The notes under the pieces were generated by a model, which saw nothing but the letters and a program-made list of their open reading frames with translations, was not told where the DNA came from and searched no databases. A stretch of 64,000 nucleotides of DNA from Chryseobacterium echinoideorum. Its GTDB lineage: Bacteria; Bacteroidota; Bacteroidia; Flavobacteriales; Weeksellaceae. Each line of letters opens with the position of its first letter. The stretch's first letter is position 1. Made by a program: the position numbers and the translations under genes. The DNA lies in contig NZ_VKNW01000013.1 in the NCBI RefSeq assembly GCF_007474535.1, positions 1 through 64,000 of the forward strand, written 5' to 3'. Positions 18,295 through 28,512 of this stretch are shown piece by piece.

Positions 18295-18315
18295 TGATTC
18301 ATGTAAAACAGACAG

Positions 18316-20070
18316 ATGCAGAAATATACTTTTTTAGTTGCCTTATTTTTGGGATTGATGATCAGTGCACAGCAGAAAACCTATTGTAATCCTATCAATA
18401 TTGACTATGGCTACACACCTTTTGAGGTTTTTTCAAAACAGGGAAAACACCGCGCAACAGCAGATCCGGTAATAGTAAATTTCAAAAAGAAACTTTTTCT
18501 TTTTTCAACCAATCAGGAAGGGTATTGGCATAGCGACAATATGCTCGACTGGAAGTTTGTGAAAAGAAAATTTCTGAGAGACAACAAATATACTCACGAC
18601 CTCAACGCTCCCGCAGTATGGGCGATGAAGGATACTTTATACGTTTACGGTTCCACTTGGGAATCAGATTTTCCGATCTGGAAATCCACCAATCCTACCG
18701 TAGACGACTGGAAAATCGCAGTAGACACTTTAAAAGTTGGAGCCTGGGATCCCGCTTTTCATTATGATGAAGATAAAAACAAACTCTATCTGTATTGGGG
18801 ATCCAGCAATGAATGGCCACTTTTGGGAACAGAAGTTAAAGTAAAAACCTTGCAATCTGAAGGTTATGTAAAACCCATTTTAAGATTAAAACCGGAAGAT
18901 CACGGATGGGAAAGATTTGGTGAATACAACGACAATGTTTTCCTCCAACCCTTTGTAGAAGGAGCGTGGGTAACCAAGTACAAAGACAAATATTATATGC
19001 AGTATGGCGCACCGGCAACGGAATTCAGCGGATATTCGGACGGTGTCTATGTTTCCAAAAACCCATTGGAAGGCTATGAATATCAGCAGCACAATCCTTT
19101 TTCTTATAAGCCGGGAGGTTTTGCAAGAGGAGCCGGACATGGCGCTACGTTTGAAGATAATTTTAAAAACTGGTGGCACGTTTCAACTATTTTTATTTCC
19201 ACTAAAAATAATTTTGAAAGAAGATTAGGAATCTGGCCTGCCGGATTTGATAAGGATGATGTAATGTATACCAACACTGCTTATGGTGACTACCCTACTC
19301 TTCTTCCTGAATTTGCTCAGGGAAAAGATTTCTCGAAAGGGCTTTTTACCGGATGGATGCTGCTGAATTACAATAAGCCTGTTCAGGTTTCATCAACTTT
19401 GGGCGGTTATCATTCTAATTTTGCGGTGGATGAAGACATTAAAACCTATTGGAGTGCAAAAACAGGAAATTCCGGAGAGTGGTTTCAGACGGACTTAGGT
19501 GAAATTTCTACCATCAATGCCATTCAGATTAATTATGCCGATCAGGATGCAGAATTTATGGGAAAAACCGAAGGTAAAATGCACCAGTATAAAATCTGGG
19601 GCTCCAATGACGGCAAAAAATGGAAAATCATTGTTGATAAAAGCAAAAATACCAAAGATGTTCCGCATGATTATGTAGAGCTGGGAAAACCTGCCGAAGC
19701 ACGATATTTAAAAATGGAAAACCTGAAAATGCCTACCGGAAAATTTGCATTAAGCGGTTTTAGAGTTTTTGGAAAAGGCAAAGGAGCAAAGCCTCCTAAA
19801 GTTCAGAATTTTGTTCCACTGAGAGCCGATCCTAAAAAATATGGCGAAAGACGAAGCATCTGGATGAAATGGCAGCAAAATCCGGAAGCAGACGGATATG
19901 TAATTTACTGGGGAAAATCTCCTGATAAATTATATGGAAGTATTATGGTGTATGGTAAAAACGAATATTTCTTTACCGGAGCCGACAGGGTAGACTCATA
20001 CTATTTCCAGATTGAAGCTTTCAATGCCAACGGAATTTCTGAGAGAACGGATGTGATGAAATCTGAATAG
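18316..20070 (+). CDS. exported family 43 glycosyl hydrolase with discoidin (F5/8 type C) domain
   Basis: 584 residues. A Sec signal peptide (MQKYTFLVALFLGLMISAQ) precedes a five-bladed GH43-type catalytic domain, about residues 25-340. Candidate catalytic acids are the Asp in RATADPVIV, the Asp in GAWDPAFHYD and the Glu in VEGAWVTKYKDKYYM, matching the Asp-Asp-Glu layout of GH43. A discoidin-like carbohydrate-binding domain follows at about 355-485 (NFAVDEDIKTYWSAKTG, EWFQTDLGEI, GFRVFGKG), then a fibronectin-III-like module to the end. GH43 enzymes act on arabinose- or xylose-containing plant polysaccharides; the exact substrate cannot be read. There is no T9SS tail, so the protein is probably periplasmic. 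It stands alone with its own promoter and terminator, and no SusC/D pair is nearby. Confidence 0.85.
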   Translation: MQKYTFLVALFLGLMISAQQKTYCNPINIDYGYTPFEVFSKQGKHRATADPVIVNFKKKLFLFSTNQEGYWHSDNMLDWKFVKRKFLRDNKYTHDLNAPAVWAMKDTLYVYGSTWESDFPIWKSTNPTVDDWKIAVDTLKVGAWDPAFHYDEDKNKLYLYWGSSNEWPLLGTEVKVKTLQSEGYVKPILRLKPEDHGWERFGEYNDNVFLQPFVEGAWVTKYKDKYYMQYGAPATEFSGYSDGVYVSKNPLEGYEYQQHNPFSYKPGGFARGAGHGATFEDNFKNWWHVSTIFISTKNNFERRLGIWPAGFDKDDVMYTNTAYGDYPTLLPEFAQGKDFSKGLFTGWMLLNYNKPVQVSSTLGGYHSNFAVDEDIKTYWSAKTGNSGEWFQTDLGEISTINAIQINYADQDAEFMGKTEGKMHQYKIWGSNDGKKWKIIVDKSKNTKDVPHDYVELGKPAEARYLKMENLKMPTGKFALSGFRVFGKGKGAKPPKVQNFVPLRADPKKYGERRSIWMKWQQNPEADGYVIYWGKSPDKLYGSIMVYGKNEYFFTGADRVDSYYFQIEAFNANGISERTDVMKSE

Positions 20071-20198
20071 TTTTTTTGAAAAATTAATATTTAATAAGCC
20101 GTTAAGATGAGGTTAAAGACAAGTTATATTTTTTAGAAAATTTCTTAATCGGCTCAACTTCTGAACTCACCTTAATAATTTAATTAAAAATAATCTTA

Positions 20199-20236
20199 AT
20201 ACGCTTTGAAAATTTTTCAAGGCGTTTTTTATTTGA
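20199..20236 (+). terminator. intrinsic terminator downstream of the GH43 gene
   Basis: ACGCTTTGAA and TTCAAGGCGT pair (one G-U) around a short AT loop, followed by six T residues. It lies about 130 bp after the GH43 stop. Confidence 0.75.
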
Positions 20237-20402
20237 TGTTTTTAAGAAAGTTTTCGATTTTATCAATTAAAAATAAAGTGTTTTTCTCATTTTCCCAATC
20301 AAGATGTCCGCCAGGAAATTCAAAAGATTGATTGTAAACTTTATTTTCATTTAAAATAGAATCTAAAACAGTTTTTTGTGATGCATGAAAAAGAAATAAG
20401 GA
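20230..20402 (-). pseudogene. C-terminal remnant of a probable alpha/beta hydrolase
   Basis: An open minus-strand frame of about 57 codons without a start codon and with a stop just upstream. It reads FHASQKTVLDSILNENK and then FEFPGGHLDWENEKNTLFLI before a normal TAA. The GGH near the C-terminus, about 25 residues from the end, resembles the catalytic-His region of alpha/beta hydrolases. The rest of the gene is absent. The 20071-20512 spacer holds only this remnant and two terminators. The family call is tentative. Confidence 0.5.
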
Positions 20403-20443
20403 TTATAAATGTAAATTTTAACCACTTGTTCATTATAATAAAG

Positions 20444-20475
20444 ATAAAAAAACCTGCCGGTTTCCCGACAGGTTT
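20444..20475 (-). terminator. terminator of the outer-membrane receptor gene
   Basis: On the minus strand AACCTGTCGG, a 4-nt loop and CCGGCAGGTT (one mismatch) are followed by seven T residues. A strong intrinsic terminator. Confidence 0.85.
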
Positions 20476-20512
20476 CGATACAAAATAAATATATATGAAA
20501 AATGATGAATGT

Positions 20513-22795
20513 TTATCGTGTTCTGTTTTTAATATCATCTGAAGCGCCTTCAATGTTTCTCACTTTTTTCACCTTCTGGTTTCCGAAGTTATAGGTAATG
20601 CTGAAAGTGCCGCCTCTTCTGAACTGGTCGTTTCTTACGTAGTTGTAATTTCCGTTTGCCTGATAATCTTCAATTTCTACGATGTTGGTTCTTAATACAT
20701 CGTTCAGATTCAATGCGAAAGTCCAGTCATTCCAGTTTTTCTTGATGCTTAGATCTAAGCTCATCAGGTTTTTAAGCATTCCCAATTCGATTTGCTGCTT
20801 GTCTACAAAGAAATAATTTACTCCTAAAAACCATGTTTTCTTTTTGTCTAAACGGATGGTGTTATTCGTTTGAATAACGATGCTGGTAGAGCTTACTTTA
20901 TTTTCATACACCGGAAATATATCACCCGAAGTAGGATCTATACTTAAGCTACCATTATTTACATTTCGCTGAACTCCGATATTAAAGTTTGTTGTTAAAT
21001 ATTGATTGAAAAATGTTTTTTGCATTCCCAACATTGCAGACATTTCCTGCTTGTCGCCAAAGTTAGTACGAATATATCTTAACTGTTTGTAAGAGTCCAT
21101 TATCGGTTTCCCATTTTGGTCTAAAACAGGATTACCCTGATCATCTCTTCTTGGTTTTAAAATATCTCTTTGTAAAGGAACCTGCGTAATAACCTCTTTA
21201 AATAATGAATGATTTACAATAAGGAAATAAGAATTTTTAAACATATAAGTCAATTCCTGGTTGTAAGTTGAAGAGGCCTTTACAAAAGGATTGTTTTGAG
21301 TATAATTATCTTCCGTAAGGATGTTTCTTACCGGATTCAATTCCCAGAAGCTTGGTCTTCTCATCCTGCTTGAAAATGCATACGAAATATTGTTTTTATC
21401 ATTGATTGCATAATTTAAGCTTAAATAAGGAAGCACATTATTATAATTTCTTTCAATTCTTCTATATTCAGGGGCAGCATTGTCAGACGTTCCCAAGCTG
21501 TTTGTAATCTCGTATCTTGTTCCGATTTTTCCTGAAAACTTATCAGAAAATTTCTTTTCAGCAGTTAGATAAAACCCGTAGATATTTTCGTCATAAATGA
21601 AATGATTAGGGGCAGACTCAGTGAGTTCTCCATCTACGAAAGTATCGTTTCTGGTATCGTTGTCGGTCTTTGTTTTGTTATAATTCCCACCTATTGATAC
21701 GGTAAAATCATTATTAAATTTCTGAATATAATCAACCATTCCTGAAAAATTATTGATTATTTGAGGTAAATTCTGATAAATAGTTTGCCCCAGTTTTGTA
21801 TCATTTCCTTCAGAATCGGCAAAGAATGTTTTATTATCGGTAAACTGAAATCTTCTGTAATTAAGATAAGCAGCATTTACATTTAGTTTACTTCCTAAAG
21901 AATCTGTTTTCAATTCATAATTCAGGTTGACAGAATTGTTGTAAGAACGCGCATCTTCTTTATTTCTGGAATTGGTATAATTGATATTATATTGATGAGT
22001 ATCTTGATCTAAAGAACGAATCGTATTAAATAAATTTACAGTAGAATTATAGCTTTTATTGGCATTTGTATTCCAAGATAAACCTAAGTTACTCTTTTCT
22101 GTTAATTGATAATCAAAATTCAGATAACCTCCGATGTATTGGTTTGGGTCATCAATATTTCCTGTAGATTCGTTTGATGAAGAACTATTTCCGTTTCTCA
22201 AAACATAATGTTGTGCCTGAATATTTTCTCCGCCGTAAAGGTTTGCACTGATTCCCAATTTGTCTTTTCGGTAGTTTGCAGAGAAACTCGCAGAGCTTCC
22301 GTTGTATTTATTTTGCGAATTAGACATTCTCATATTCCCGTTCAGACCGTCGCTCATTTTCTTTTTTAAAACGATATTGATAATCCCATCTGAAGCATCT
22401 ACCTGAAATTCACTTCCGGGAACGGTAATTACTTCAATCTTCTGAATATTTTCAGCGGGTGTATTTTTCAGAAACTGAGCAAGAGACTCAGCGTCCATAT
22501 TAGATTTTCTGCCGTTGATATAGATAAGAGCATTATTTTTTCCTGCAATCTTTAGAGTCTTATCATCTGTTGTAGATAAAAGAGGAGTTTGTCTCAATAG
22601 ATCAAAAGTTGTATTCCCTTTGGTAACAGGCGAAGCGGCTACATCATACACAAAACGGTCACTCTGTTTTTTGAATACCTGTTTTTTGATAACGACCTCT
22701 TCTATCTTTTTGGTTTCTATACTATCGGATTTTTTCTCCTGAGCAAATGTAAATCCGGTAAAGAAAATAGCTGCTATGAGTAGTTGAGTTTTCAT
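20513..22795 (-). CDS. outer membrane beta-barrel receptor (TonB-dependent receptor-like)
   Basis: 760 residues. A signal peptide (MKTQLLIAAIFFTGFTFAQ) is followed by a possible TonB box (KIEEVVIKKQ), a plug domain at about 45-150 (FDLLRQTPLLSTTD, IYINGRKSNMDAESL, VITVPGSEFQVDASDGIINI) and a large barrel with many aromatic strands, ending GGTFSITYNFGNQKVKK. The arrangement fits the Bacteroidetes outer membrane beta-barrel family (OMP_b-brl_3 type). The usual carboxypeptidase-like N-terminal domain appears absent or very short. No ligand can be inferred. It is monocistronic, with a good promoter at 22882-22913 and a strong terminator. Confidence 0.87.
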   Translation of the reverse strand: MKTQLLIAAIFFTGFTFAQEKKSDSIETKKIEEVVIKKQVFKKQSDRFVYDVAASPVTKGNTTFDLLRQTPLLSTTDDKTLKIAGKNNALIYINGRKSNMDAESLAQFLKNTPAENIQKIEVITVPGSEFQVDASDGIINIVLKKKMSDGLNGNMRMSNSQNKYNGSSASFSANYRKDKLGISANLYGGENIQAQHYVLRNGNSSSSNESTGNIDDPNQYIGGYLNFDYQLTEKSNLGLSWNTNANKSYNSTVNLFNTIRSLDQDTHQYNINYTNSRNKEDARSYNNSVNLNYELKTDSLGSKLNVNAAYLNYRRFQFTDNKTFFADSEGNDTKLGQTIYQNLPQIINNFSGMVDYIQKFNNDFTVSIGGNYNKTKTDNDTRNDTFVDGELTESAPNHFIYDENIYGFYLTAEKKFSDKFSGKIGTRYEITNSLGTSDNAAPEYRRIERNYNNVLPYLSLNYAINDKNNISYAFSSRMRRPSFWELNPVRNILTEDNYTQNNPFVKASSTYNQELTYMFKNSYFLIVNHSLFKEVITQVPLQRDILKPRRDDQGNPVLDQNGKPIMDSYKQLRYIRTNFGDKQEMSAMLGMQKTFFNQYLTTNFNIGVQRNVNNGSLSIDPTSGDIFPVYENKVSSTSIVIQTNNTIRLDKKKTWFLGVNYFFVDKQQIELGMLKNLMSLDLSIKKNWNDWTFALNLNDVLRTNIVEIEDYQANGNYNYVRNDQFRRGGTFSITYNFGNQKVKKVRNIEGASDDIKNRTR

Positions 22796-22881
22796 ATGTT
22801 AATTTTTTTGTTTTAAAATGAAATGATTTGTATACTAATATAAAATCATTAGAAGCTTGTATTTATTATTAATTTACATTG

Positions 22882-22913
22882 CAAAGATATATTATTTTTT
22901 TAGTATCATGCAA
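22882..22913 (-). promoter_or_regulatory. promoter of the outer-membrane receptor gene
   Basis: On the minus strand TTG (22911-22913) is followed after 21 nt by TATCTTTG (22882-22889), matching the Bacteroidetes -33/-7 consensus. The leader would be about 80 nt. The 22796-23129 spacer holds nothing else clear apart from the gltA terminator. Confidence 0.6.
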
Positions 22914-23070
22914 TACAAAGTAGTAAAAATGTTTTTAGATATAATATAACTATCTGATTTACAATTAATAATTTTTAATTAAATTATTAACTCTTCATAT
23001 AATAAGACAACAGAAATAGTTATTTTGTTACAAACAATCGAAATATTTTTTTTACTTTACAAAAAAATAC

Positions 23071-23110
23071 ATAAAAAAATCCCAAAACTTTTCAGCTTTG
23101 GGATTAATTT
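23071..23110 (-). terminator. terminator of the citrate synthase gene
   Basis: On the minus strand AATCCCAAAGCT and AGTTTTGGGATT pair (one G-U), followed by seven T residues. It lies 20 nt past the gltA stop codon. Confidence 0.85.
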
Positions 23111-23129
23111 TTTAGATAATAACAGAAAA

Positions 23130-24416
23130 TTATCTGTTGGCAATATCAATGTAATCTCTTTTCTGAGCTCCCTGATAAACCTGTCTTGGTCTTCCGATAG
23201 GATCGCCTTTTAATCTCATTTCTTTCCATTGAGAAATCCATCCCGGAAGTCTTCCTAATGCAAACATTACAGTAAACATTTCTGTTGGGATTCCTAATGC
23301 TCTGTAGATAATTCCTGAATAAAAATCTACATTTGGATATAGTTTTCTCTCTACGAAATACTCGTCTTCCAATGCTACTTTTTCCAACTGCATTGCAATA
23401 TCCAAAGCTTTATCCTGAATTCCTAATGCATTGAGAATATCATCAGCTGCTTTTTTGATAATTTTTGCTCTTGGATCAAAATTCTTATATACTCTGTGAC
23501 CAAATCCCATCAAACGGAAATTGTCATTTTTATCTTTAGCTTTTTCAACCCATTTATTTACATCTCCACCATCTTTTTCGATCAGCTCAAGCATTTCGAT
23601 TACTGCCTGGTTTGCTCCGCCATGAAGTGGTCCCCAAAGTGCAGAAACACCCGCAGAAACAGAAGCAAAAAGACCAGTATGAGCAGAACCTACCATTCTT
23701 ACAGTAGATGTAGAACAGTTTTGCTCATGATCAGCATGAAGGATTAATAATTTATCTAAAGCATCTACCACAACCGGATCAATTTCAAATTCCTGATTCG
23801 GCATTCTGAAAGTCATTTTATAGAAATTTTCTACATAATTTAAACTGTTATCTCCGTGATTTAATGGTAAGCCCTGTGTTTTTCTGTAAGTCCATGCACA
23901 AAGATGAGAGAATTTAGCAATCATCAATTCAGCTGCATGATCCATTTCTTCCTTAGAATTTACATTGACTGCTTTAGGGTTAAAAGCCGTTAATGCAGAT
24001 GTAAGAGAAGATAAAACCCCCATTGGGTGGGCAGAACGAGGAAAAGCATCAATGATTTTCTTCATTTCCTCTGCCACAAAATTATATTTTTTGATATTTC
24101 CGTTGAAATTGTCAAACTGGTCTGTTGTAGGTAACTCTCCATGAAGCAAAAGATACATTACTTCTGTAAAGTTAGATTTTTCTGCAATCTGCTCAATAGG
24201 GTAACCTCTGTAGAACAATTCTCCTTTGTCCCCGTCAAGATAAGTAATGTCGCTTAATGTAGCCCCTGTATTTTTATACCCTAAATCTAAGGTAATAAGA
24301 CCTGTCTGGTCTCTTAATTTTGAAATATCTATTCCTCTGTCTCCGATTGTACTATCCACGATTGGATATTCATAAGAATTACCGTCGTAATTTAATATAA
24401 CTTTGTTGTCTGACAT
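23130..24416 (-). CDS. gltA: citrate synthase
   Basis: 428 residues, the usual length for the hexameric type II enzyme. It condenses oxaloacetate with acetyl-CoA as the first step of the TCA cycle. Landmarks include the N-terminal beta domain (ISKLRDQTGLITLDLGYKNT), the His in ILHADHEQNCSTSTVR, the catalytic His of LWGPLHGGANQAV, FGHRVYKNFDPRA, and the C-terminal SGIIYRALGIPTEMFTVMFA with GRLPGWISQW. The gene order eno-gltA is conserved in Flavobacteriia. A separate eno terminator lies between them, so gltA may have its own promoter. Confidence 0.97.
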   Translation of the reverse strand: MSDNKVILNYDGNSYEYPIVDSTIGDRGIDISKLRDQTGLITLDLGYKNTGATLSDITYLDGDKGELFYRGYPIEQIAEKSNFTEVMYLLLHGELPTTDQFDNFNGNIKKYNFVAEEMKKIIDAFPRSAHPMGVLSSLTSALTAFNPKAVNVNSKEEMDHAAELMIAKFSHLCAWTYRKTQGLPLNHGDNSLNYVENFYKMTFRMPNQEFEIDPVVVDALDKLLILHADHEQNCSTSTVRMVGSAHTGLFASVSAGVSALWGPLHGGANQAVIEMLELIEKDGGDVNKWVEKAKDKNDNFRLMGFGHRVYKNFDPRAKIIKKAADDILNALGIQDKALDIAMQLEKVALEDEYFVERKLYPNVDFYSGIIYRALGIPTEMFTVMFALGRLPGWISQWKEMRLKGDPIGRPRQVYQGAQKRDYIDIANR

Positions 24417-24456
24417 TATATAATTTATTTTTTTTAAATATACTACTTATTATAAA

Positions 24457-24488
24457 ATACGGCAAACAAAAAAAATCGCTTGCCGTTA
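24457..24488 (-). terminator. terminator after the enolase gene
   Basis: On the minus strand ACGGCAA and TTGCCGT form a 7-bp stem with a T-rich loop of about 14 nt, followed by ATTTTAT. It separates eno from gltA. Confidence 0.6.
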
Positions 24489-24505
24489 TTTATAAATTCA
24501 ATGAA

Positions 24506-25816
<1,311 letters not shown>

Positions 25817-25821
25817 TTAGA

Positions 25822-25829
25822 CAAATTTA
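25822..25829 (-). promoter_or_regulatory. -7 promoter box of eno
   Basis: It reads TAAATTTG on the minus strand, 24 nt ahead of the eno ATG. No clear TTTG is found at -33. Confidence 0.4.
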
Positions 25830-25925
25830 ATGATTTTTTGAGTTTTAACATTATTAGAATAGGTTTAAATACGTTTTTATGAGTTAAATTTTAGTTAATA
25901 TCATAATTCAAATGAGTTTAAAATA

Positions 25926-25958
25926 AAATTCTCCATATAGTTTCGATACGGAGAATTG
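25926..25958 (-). terminator. terminator of the 14-residue-repeat protein gene
   Basis: On the minus strand ATTCTCCGTAT and ATATGGAGAAT pair with one mismatch, followed by TTTATTTT. It lies just after the stop at 25985. Confidence 0.75.
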
Positions 25959-25984
25959 TGATATTAAGTCATTCTTTTTTTCAT

Positions 25985-26965
25985 TTAGGATAAAATTTCC
26001 AAACCTACTGCTTGTTCCATTTCATCCAATGCTTTTTTCCTTTCTATACTTAAGCTTTCCAATGACTGTTGAAAAGGTTCTAATATTTTCTGCAGATCTG
26101 AAATCAGTTTGTTTAATTTTTCCTCCTCAATTTTCAATTGTTCGAGTGCACCATTATTTTTCAACTCCGTAATAGTTCCTTTACATTCTTCAATAGATTT
26201 CTCTATGTTTTCTTTCACAGGTTCTACATTACCCAAAATTTCACTTTGTGCTTTATCAAACTGTTCGTTTAATAATTGAACCTGTATATATTTCATTTTT
26301 CCTTCGTATGCGACGGTAACATCATTAATCTTTTGCTGAATATGTGCTATCTTTTCATTACTGTTCTCAATATTATCCTCAGATTCATCATAACTGATAT
26401 TTGTAATCACTAATGTATTGAAAGATATCTCCTTGAAAACTACTGTCACTTCAGGAATATTAAAAATAATATTTTTAGTTTTCATTGTTACTTCGGGAAT
26501 TTTTGTAGACATACACTTTCTTTCCATTGTAATTTCAGGAACCGATATAATAATAGGAGTCCATTTAGTAGTACAATCCCAAAACTTAGTCTTAATTCCC
26601 AGGCGCCATTTAATCTGCCACTTGCATGTTGTTTCTGGTTTCTCACCAACTTTTTTAGGAACCATTTTTGTCTTAGGCCAATCAAAGCATATCTCTCTAA
26701 GATTCATGGTTACTTCCGGAATATCAAAGGAAAACCTTTGTGACTTCATAATAAACTGTGGGATCGGCAAATCAAAAATTATTTTTTTCCATTCAAAATT
26801 ATATTGATAATTTCCGTTCTTAATTTTAAACAGTGTATTATTATCCTGTAAAATCTCGCTGTCATCCTGAATATTTGAAACTTCTTTAGATATATCATTA
26901 GTAAGTCTCTTTAATTCTGCTTCAAATTCTTCCGTTAATTTTTTAATAGATTCTTCTGAATTCAT
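25985..26965 (-). CDS. hypothetical protein with 14-residue IPEVTM repeats between coiled coils
   Basis: 326 residues, not recognised. Residues about 1-40 are a charged helix. The middle (about 57-195) contains repeats 14 residues apart that centre on xxFxIPEVTM: KSQRFSFDIPEVTM, NLREICFDWPKTKM, ERKCMSTKIPEVTM and KTKNIIFNIPEVTV, with flanking partial units. The repeats are interrupted by a Trp/Cys-rich insert (TCKWQIKWRLGI, KFWDCTTKWTP). The C-terminal 120 residues look like long coiled coil (EQLKIEEEKLNKLISDLQKI). There is no signal peptide or membrane helix. Alternating hydrophobic residues with Pro suggest stacked short beta-strands. The gene stands alone with its own terminator, between eno and the two-component operon. 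No function is proposed. Confidence 0.8.
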   Translation of the reverse strand: MNSEESIKKLTEEFEAELKRLTNDISKEVSNIQDDSEILQDNNTLFKIKNGNYQYNFEWKKIIFDLPIPQFIMKSQRFSFDIPEVTMNLREICFDWPKTKMVPKKVGEKPETTCKWQIKWRLGIKTKFWDCTTKWTPIIISVPEITMERKCMSTKIPEVTMKTKNIIFNIPEVTVVFKEISFNTLVITNISYDESEDNIENSNEKIAHIQQKINDVTVAYEGKMKYIQVQLLNEQFDKAQSEILGNVEPVKENIEKSIEECKGTITELKNNGALEQLKIEEEKLNKLISDLQKILEPFQQSLESLSIERKKALDEMEQAVGLEILS

Positions 26966-27061
26966 GGTGAATGTTTTTTGTTATTAATATTATGTTTATT
27001 TAGTCCTCCAAATTTCCTCCAAAAAAGCATTCAAATCAATTACACAAAAAGGTACTTTTAA

Positions 27062-27094
27062 TAAAAAAAGCACCATAAAATGATGCTGCTAATA
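27062..27094 (-). terminator. terminator of the two-component operon
   Basis: On the minus strand AGCATCATTTTATGGTGCT forms a short stem with a TTTT-containing loop, followed by seven T residues. It lies just past the histidine kinase stop. Confidence 0.65.
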
Positions 27095-27110
27095 TTTACG
27101 CTAGAAGGAA

Positions 27111-27899
27111 CTATAATTTTATCCTGAAAAATAAATGTGTCCCGTTTTCGGTAGCAACTTCGCAATGTCCGTTTTGTTCCTTCATTCTTCGCTTCATATT
27201 TTGGATTCCGTTGCCTTCCGTATTTTCATTTTGTATTCCAATCCCGTTATCAGAGATTTTCATCATAAATTCTTTATCTTTTTGAATAAATAACAATCTT
27301 ATTTGCTCAGATTGGCTGTGTTTATAAGCATTATTCAGGGCTTCTTTTAAGCATAGAAATAAATTCCGTCTCTGTTCTGTGGAAATAATGATTTCAGAAA
27401 CTATCCCGGTACTTTCCTCGATAATCAAATTAATCCCGGATTTTTTCAGAAAGTTTTGTGCGTACATTTTTGCGTAATCTGTGAAGCTTCCTAAAGTATC
27501 ATTTCCTGAATTTAAGCTCCAAAGCATTTCCCTCATAGACAAGTTCATTTCTTCAGATGTTTTCAGCAACTCGTCTATATCTGCAATAAGATTTTTATCT
27601 TCTGACTTTTGTTTTAAAAACTCTGCCTGAAGTTTTAATGCTGAAATTCCAGCACCAAGATCGTCGTGCATATCATGGGAAATTCTTTCTCTCTCTGCTT
27701 CTATTGACTTTTGTTTTTCGAGCTCTTTTTGCAGGAGTTGGTTTTGGTATTCTGATTCTTTGAGCTGCTGCTCTTTTAAAACTAATAATTGTTTTTTATT
27801 ATATGTTATTACAATGAAAACAACAAAAATAATAAGCAACATTATTAACAATATTGCTGCAATGTAAGTTAGTTTTATTTCAGGAGGCAAAGATTTCAT
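27111..27899 (-). CDS. sensor histidine kinase (NarX/LiaS type, HisKA_3)
   Basis: 262 residues. There is one transmembrane helix (about 12-32), a coiled-coil linker rich in Gln, Glu and Lys (35-70), a dimerisation/phosphoacceptor motif ERERISHDMHDDLGAG with His78 as the probable phosphorylated residue, and a small HATPase_c domain (FLCLKEALNNAYKHSQ, MKISDNGIGIQNENTEGNG). There is no extracellular or PAS sensor domain, so it must sense through a partner or the membrane. Its start overlaps the end of the polytopic membrane protein gene by 20 bp. The response regulator that opens the operon is the likely phosphate acceptor. Confidence 0.9.
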   Translation of the reverse strand: MKSLPPEIKLTYIAAILLIMLLIIFVVFIVITYNKKQLLVLKEQQLKESEYQNQLLQKELEKQKSIEAERERISHDMHDDLGAGISALKLQAEFLKQKSEDKNLIADIDELLKTSEEMNLSMREMLWSLNSGNDTLGSFTDYAKMYAQNFLKKSGINLIIEESTGIVSEIIISTEQRRNLFLCLKEALNNAYKHSQSEQIRLLFIQKDKEFMMKISDNGIGIQNENTEGNGIQNMKRRMKEQNGHCEVATENGTHLFFRIKL

Positions 27900-28512
27900 C
27901 TTTTATGTTTTTATATTTTGTTAATCCTATATAAAATAATGTGTAAACGATAATATTTATTAATGATAACAAGTTTTTTAAAAGCTTTAAAAAATGTTTA
28001 TCTTCTTTATCTAATAAGTACATCGGAATTATTCTGAACAAGAAAAAACAACTCCAAACTAATAATGATATTGAAATCCAAAAAAGTGGCTCATCAGTTA
28101 TCTTTAGTTTCGAGATATTATTTAACTTTAAATCAATCCAATAAAGCACGTAAAAAATATTTGTGATACAATATAATATTGCCAAGGTCAAATTATATTG
28201 ATCAAAATAAAAAAGGCTGCTTGTAATATATATACAAATTATAGTACTCATTAAAATTACAACAGCTAAAAATTTTCTCTTTATATAATTAAAATAAAAA
28301 AATGTAAAAAAACATATATTGAATACATTCAAATAATTATACTGAATTGCTTTTAGAGTAATTATATTTATTTCTGACAAGAAATCAATTAAAAAATTGA
28401 TCAATAAAAAAACAAAAAAATGATTTTGAGAAACAAAAGTATTCTTTCTCAAAATCATTATCGATTTCACTAAGGTAATAAAAAAAACGATATAATATAT
28501 TTTGATTAGCAT
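27880..28512 (-). CDS. polytopic membrane protein, possible sensory partner of the histidine kinase
   Basis: 210 residues, mostly hydrophobic, with about six or seven predicted transmembrane helices (for example IYYIVFFITLVKSIMIL, HFFVFLLINFLIDFL, LFWISISLLVWSCFFLF). No family was recognised. It overlaps the kinase gene downstream by 20 bp and abuts the 271-residue gene upstream with a one-base overlap, so translation is probably coupled. A seven-helix-like membrane protein beside a kinase that lacks a sensor domain suggests a detached input module; this is inference from context. The segment is very AT-rich. Confidence 0.75.
   Translation of the reverse strand: MLIKIYYIVFFITLVKSIMILRKNTFVSQNHFFVFLLINFLIDFLSEINIITLKAIQYNYLNVFNICFFTFFYFNYIKRKFLAVVILMSTIICIYITSSLFYFDQYNLTLAILYCITNIFYVLYWIDLKLNNISKLKITDEPLFWISISLLVWSCFFLFRIIPMYLLDKEDKHFLKLLKNLLSLINIIVYTLFYIGLTKYKNIKDEIFAS

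Noticed and set aside
26418-26807. Plus-strand 129-residue open frame opposite the 14-residue-repeat gene
   Set aside because: Its apparent repeats only mirror the repeats of the real gene on the other strand, which has its own terminator and family-like composition.
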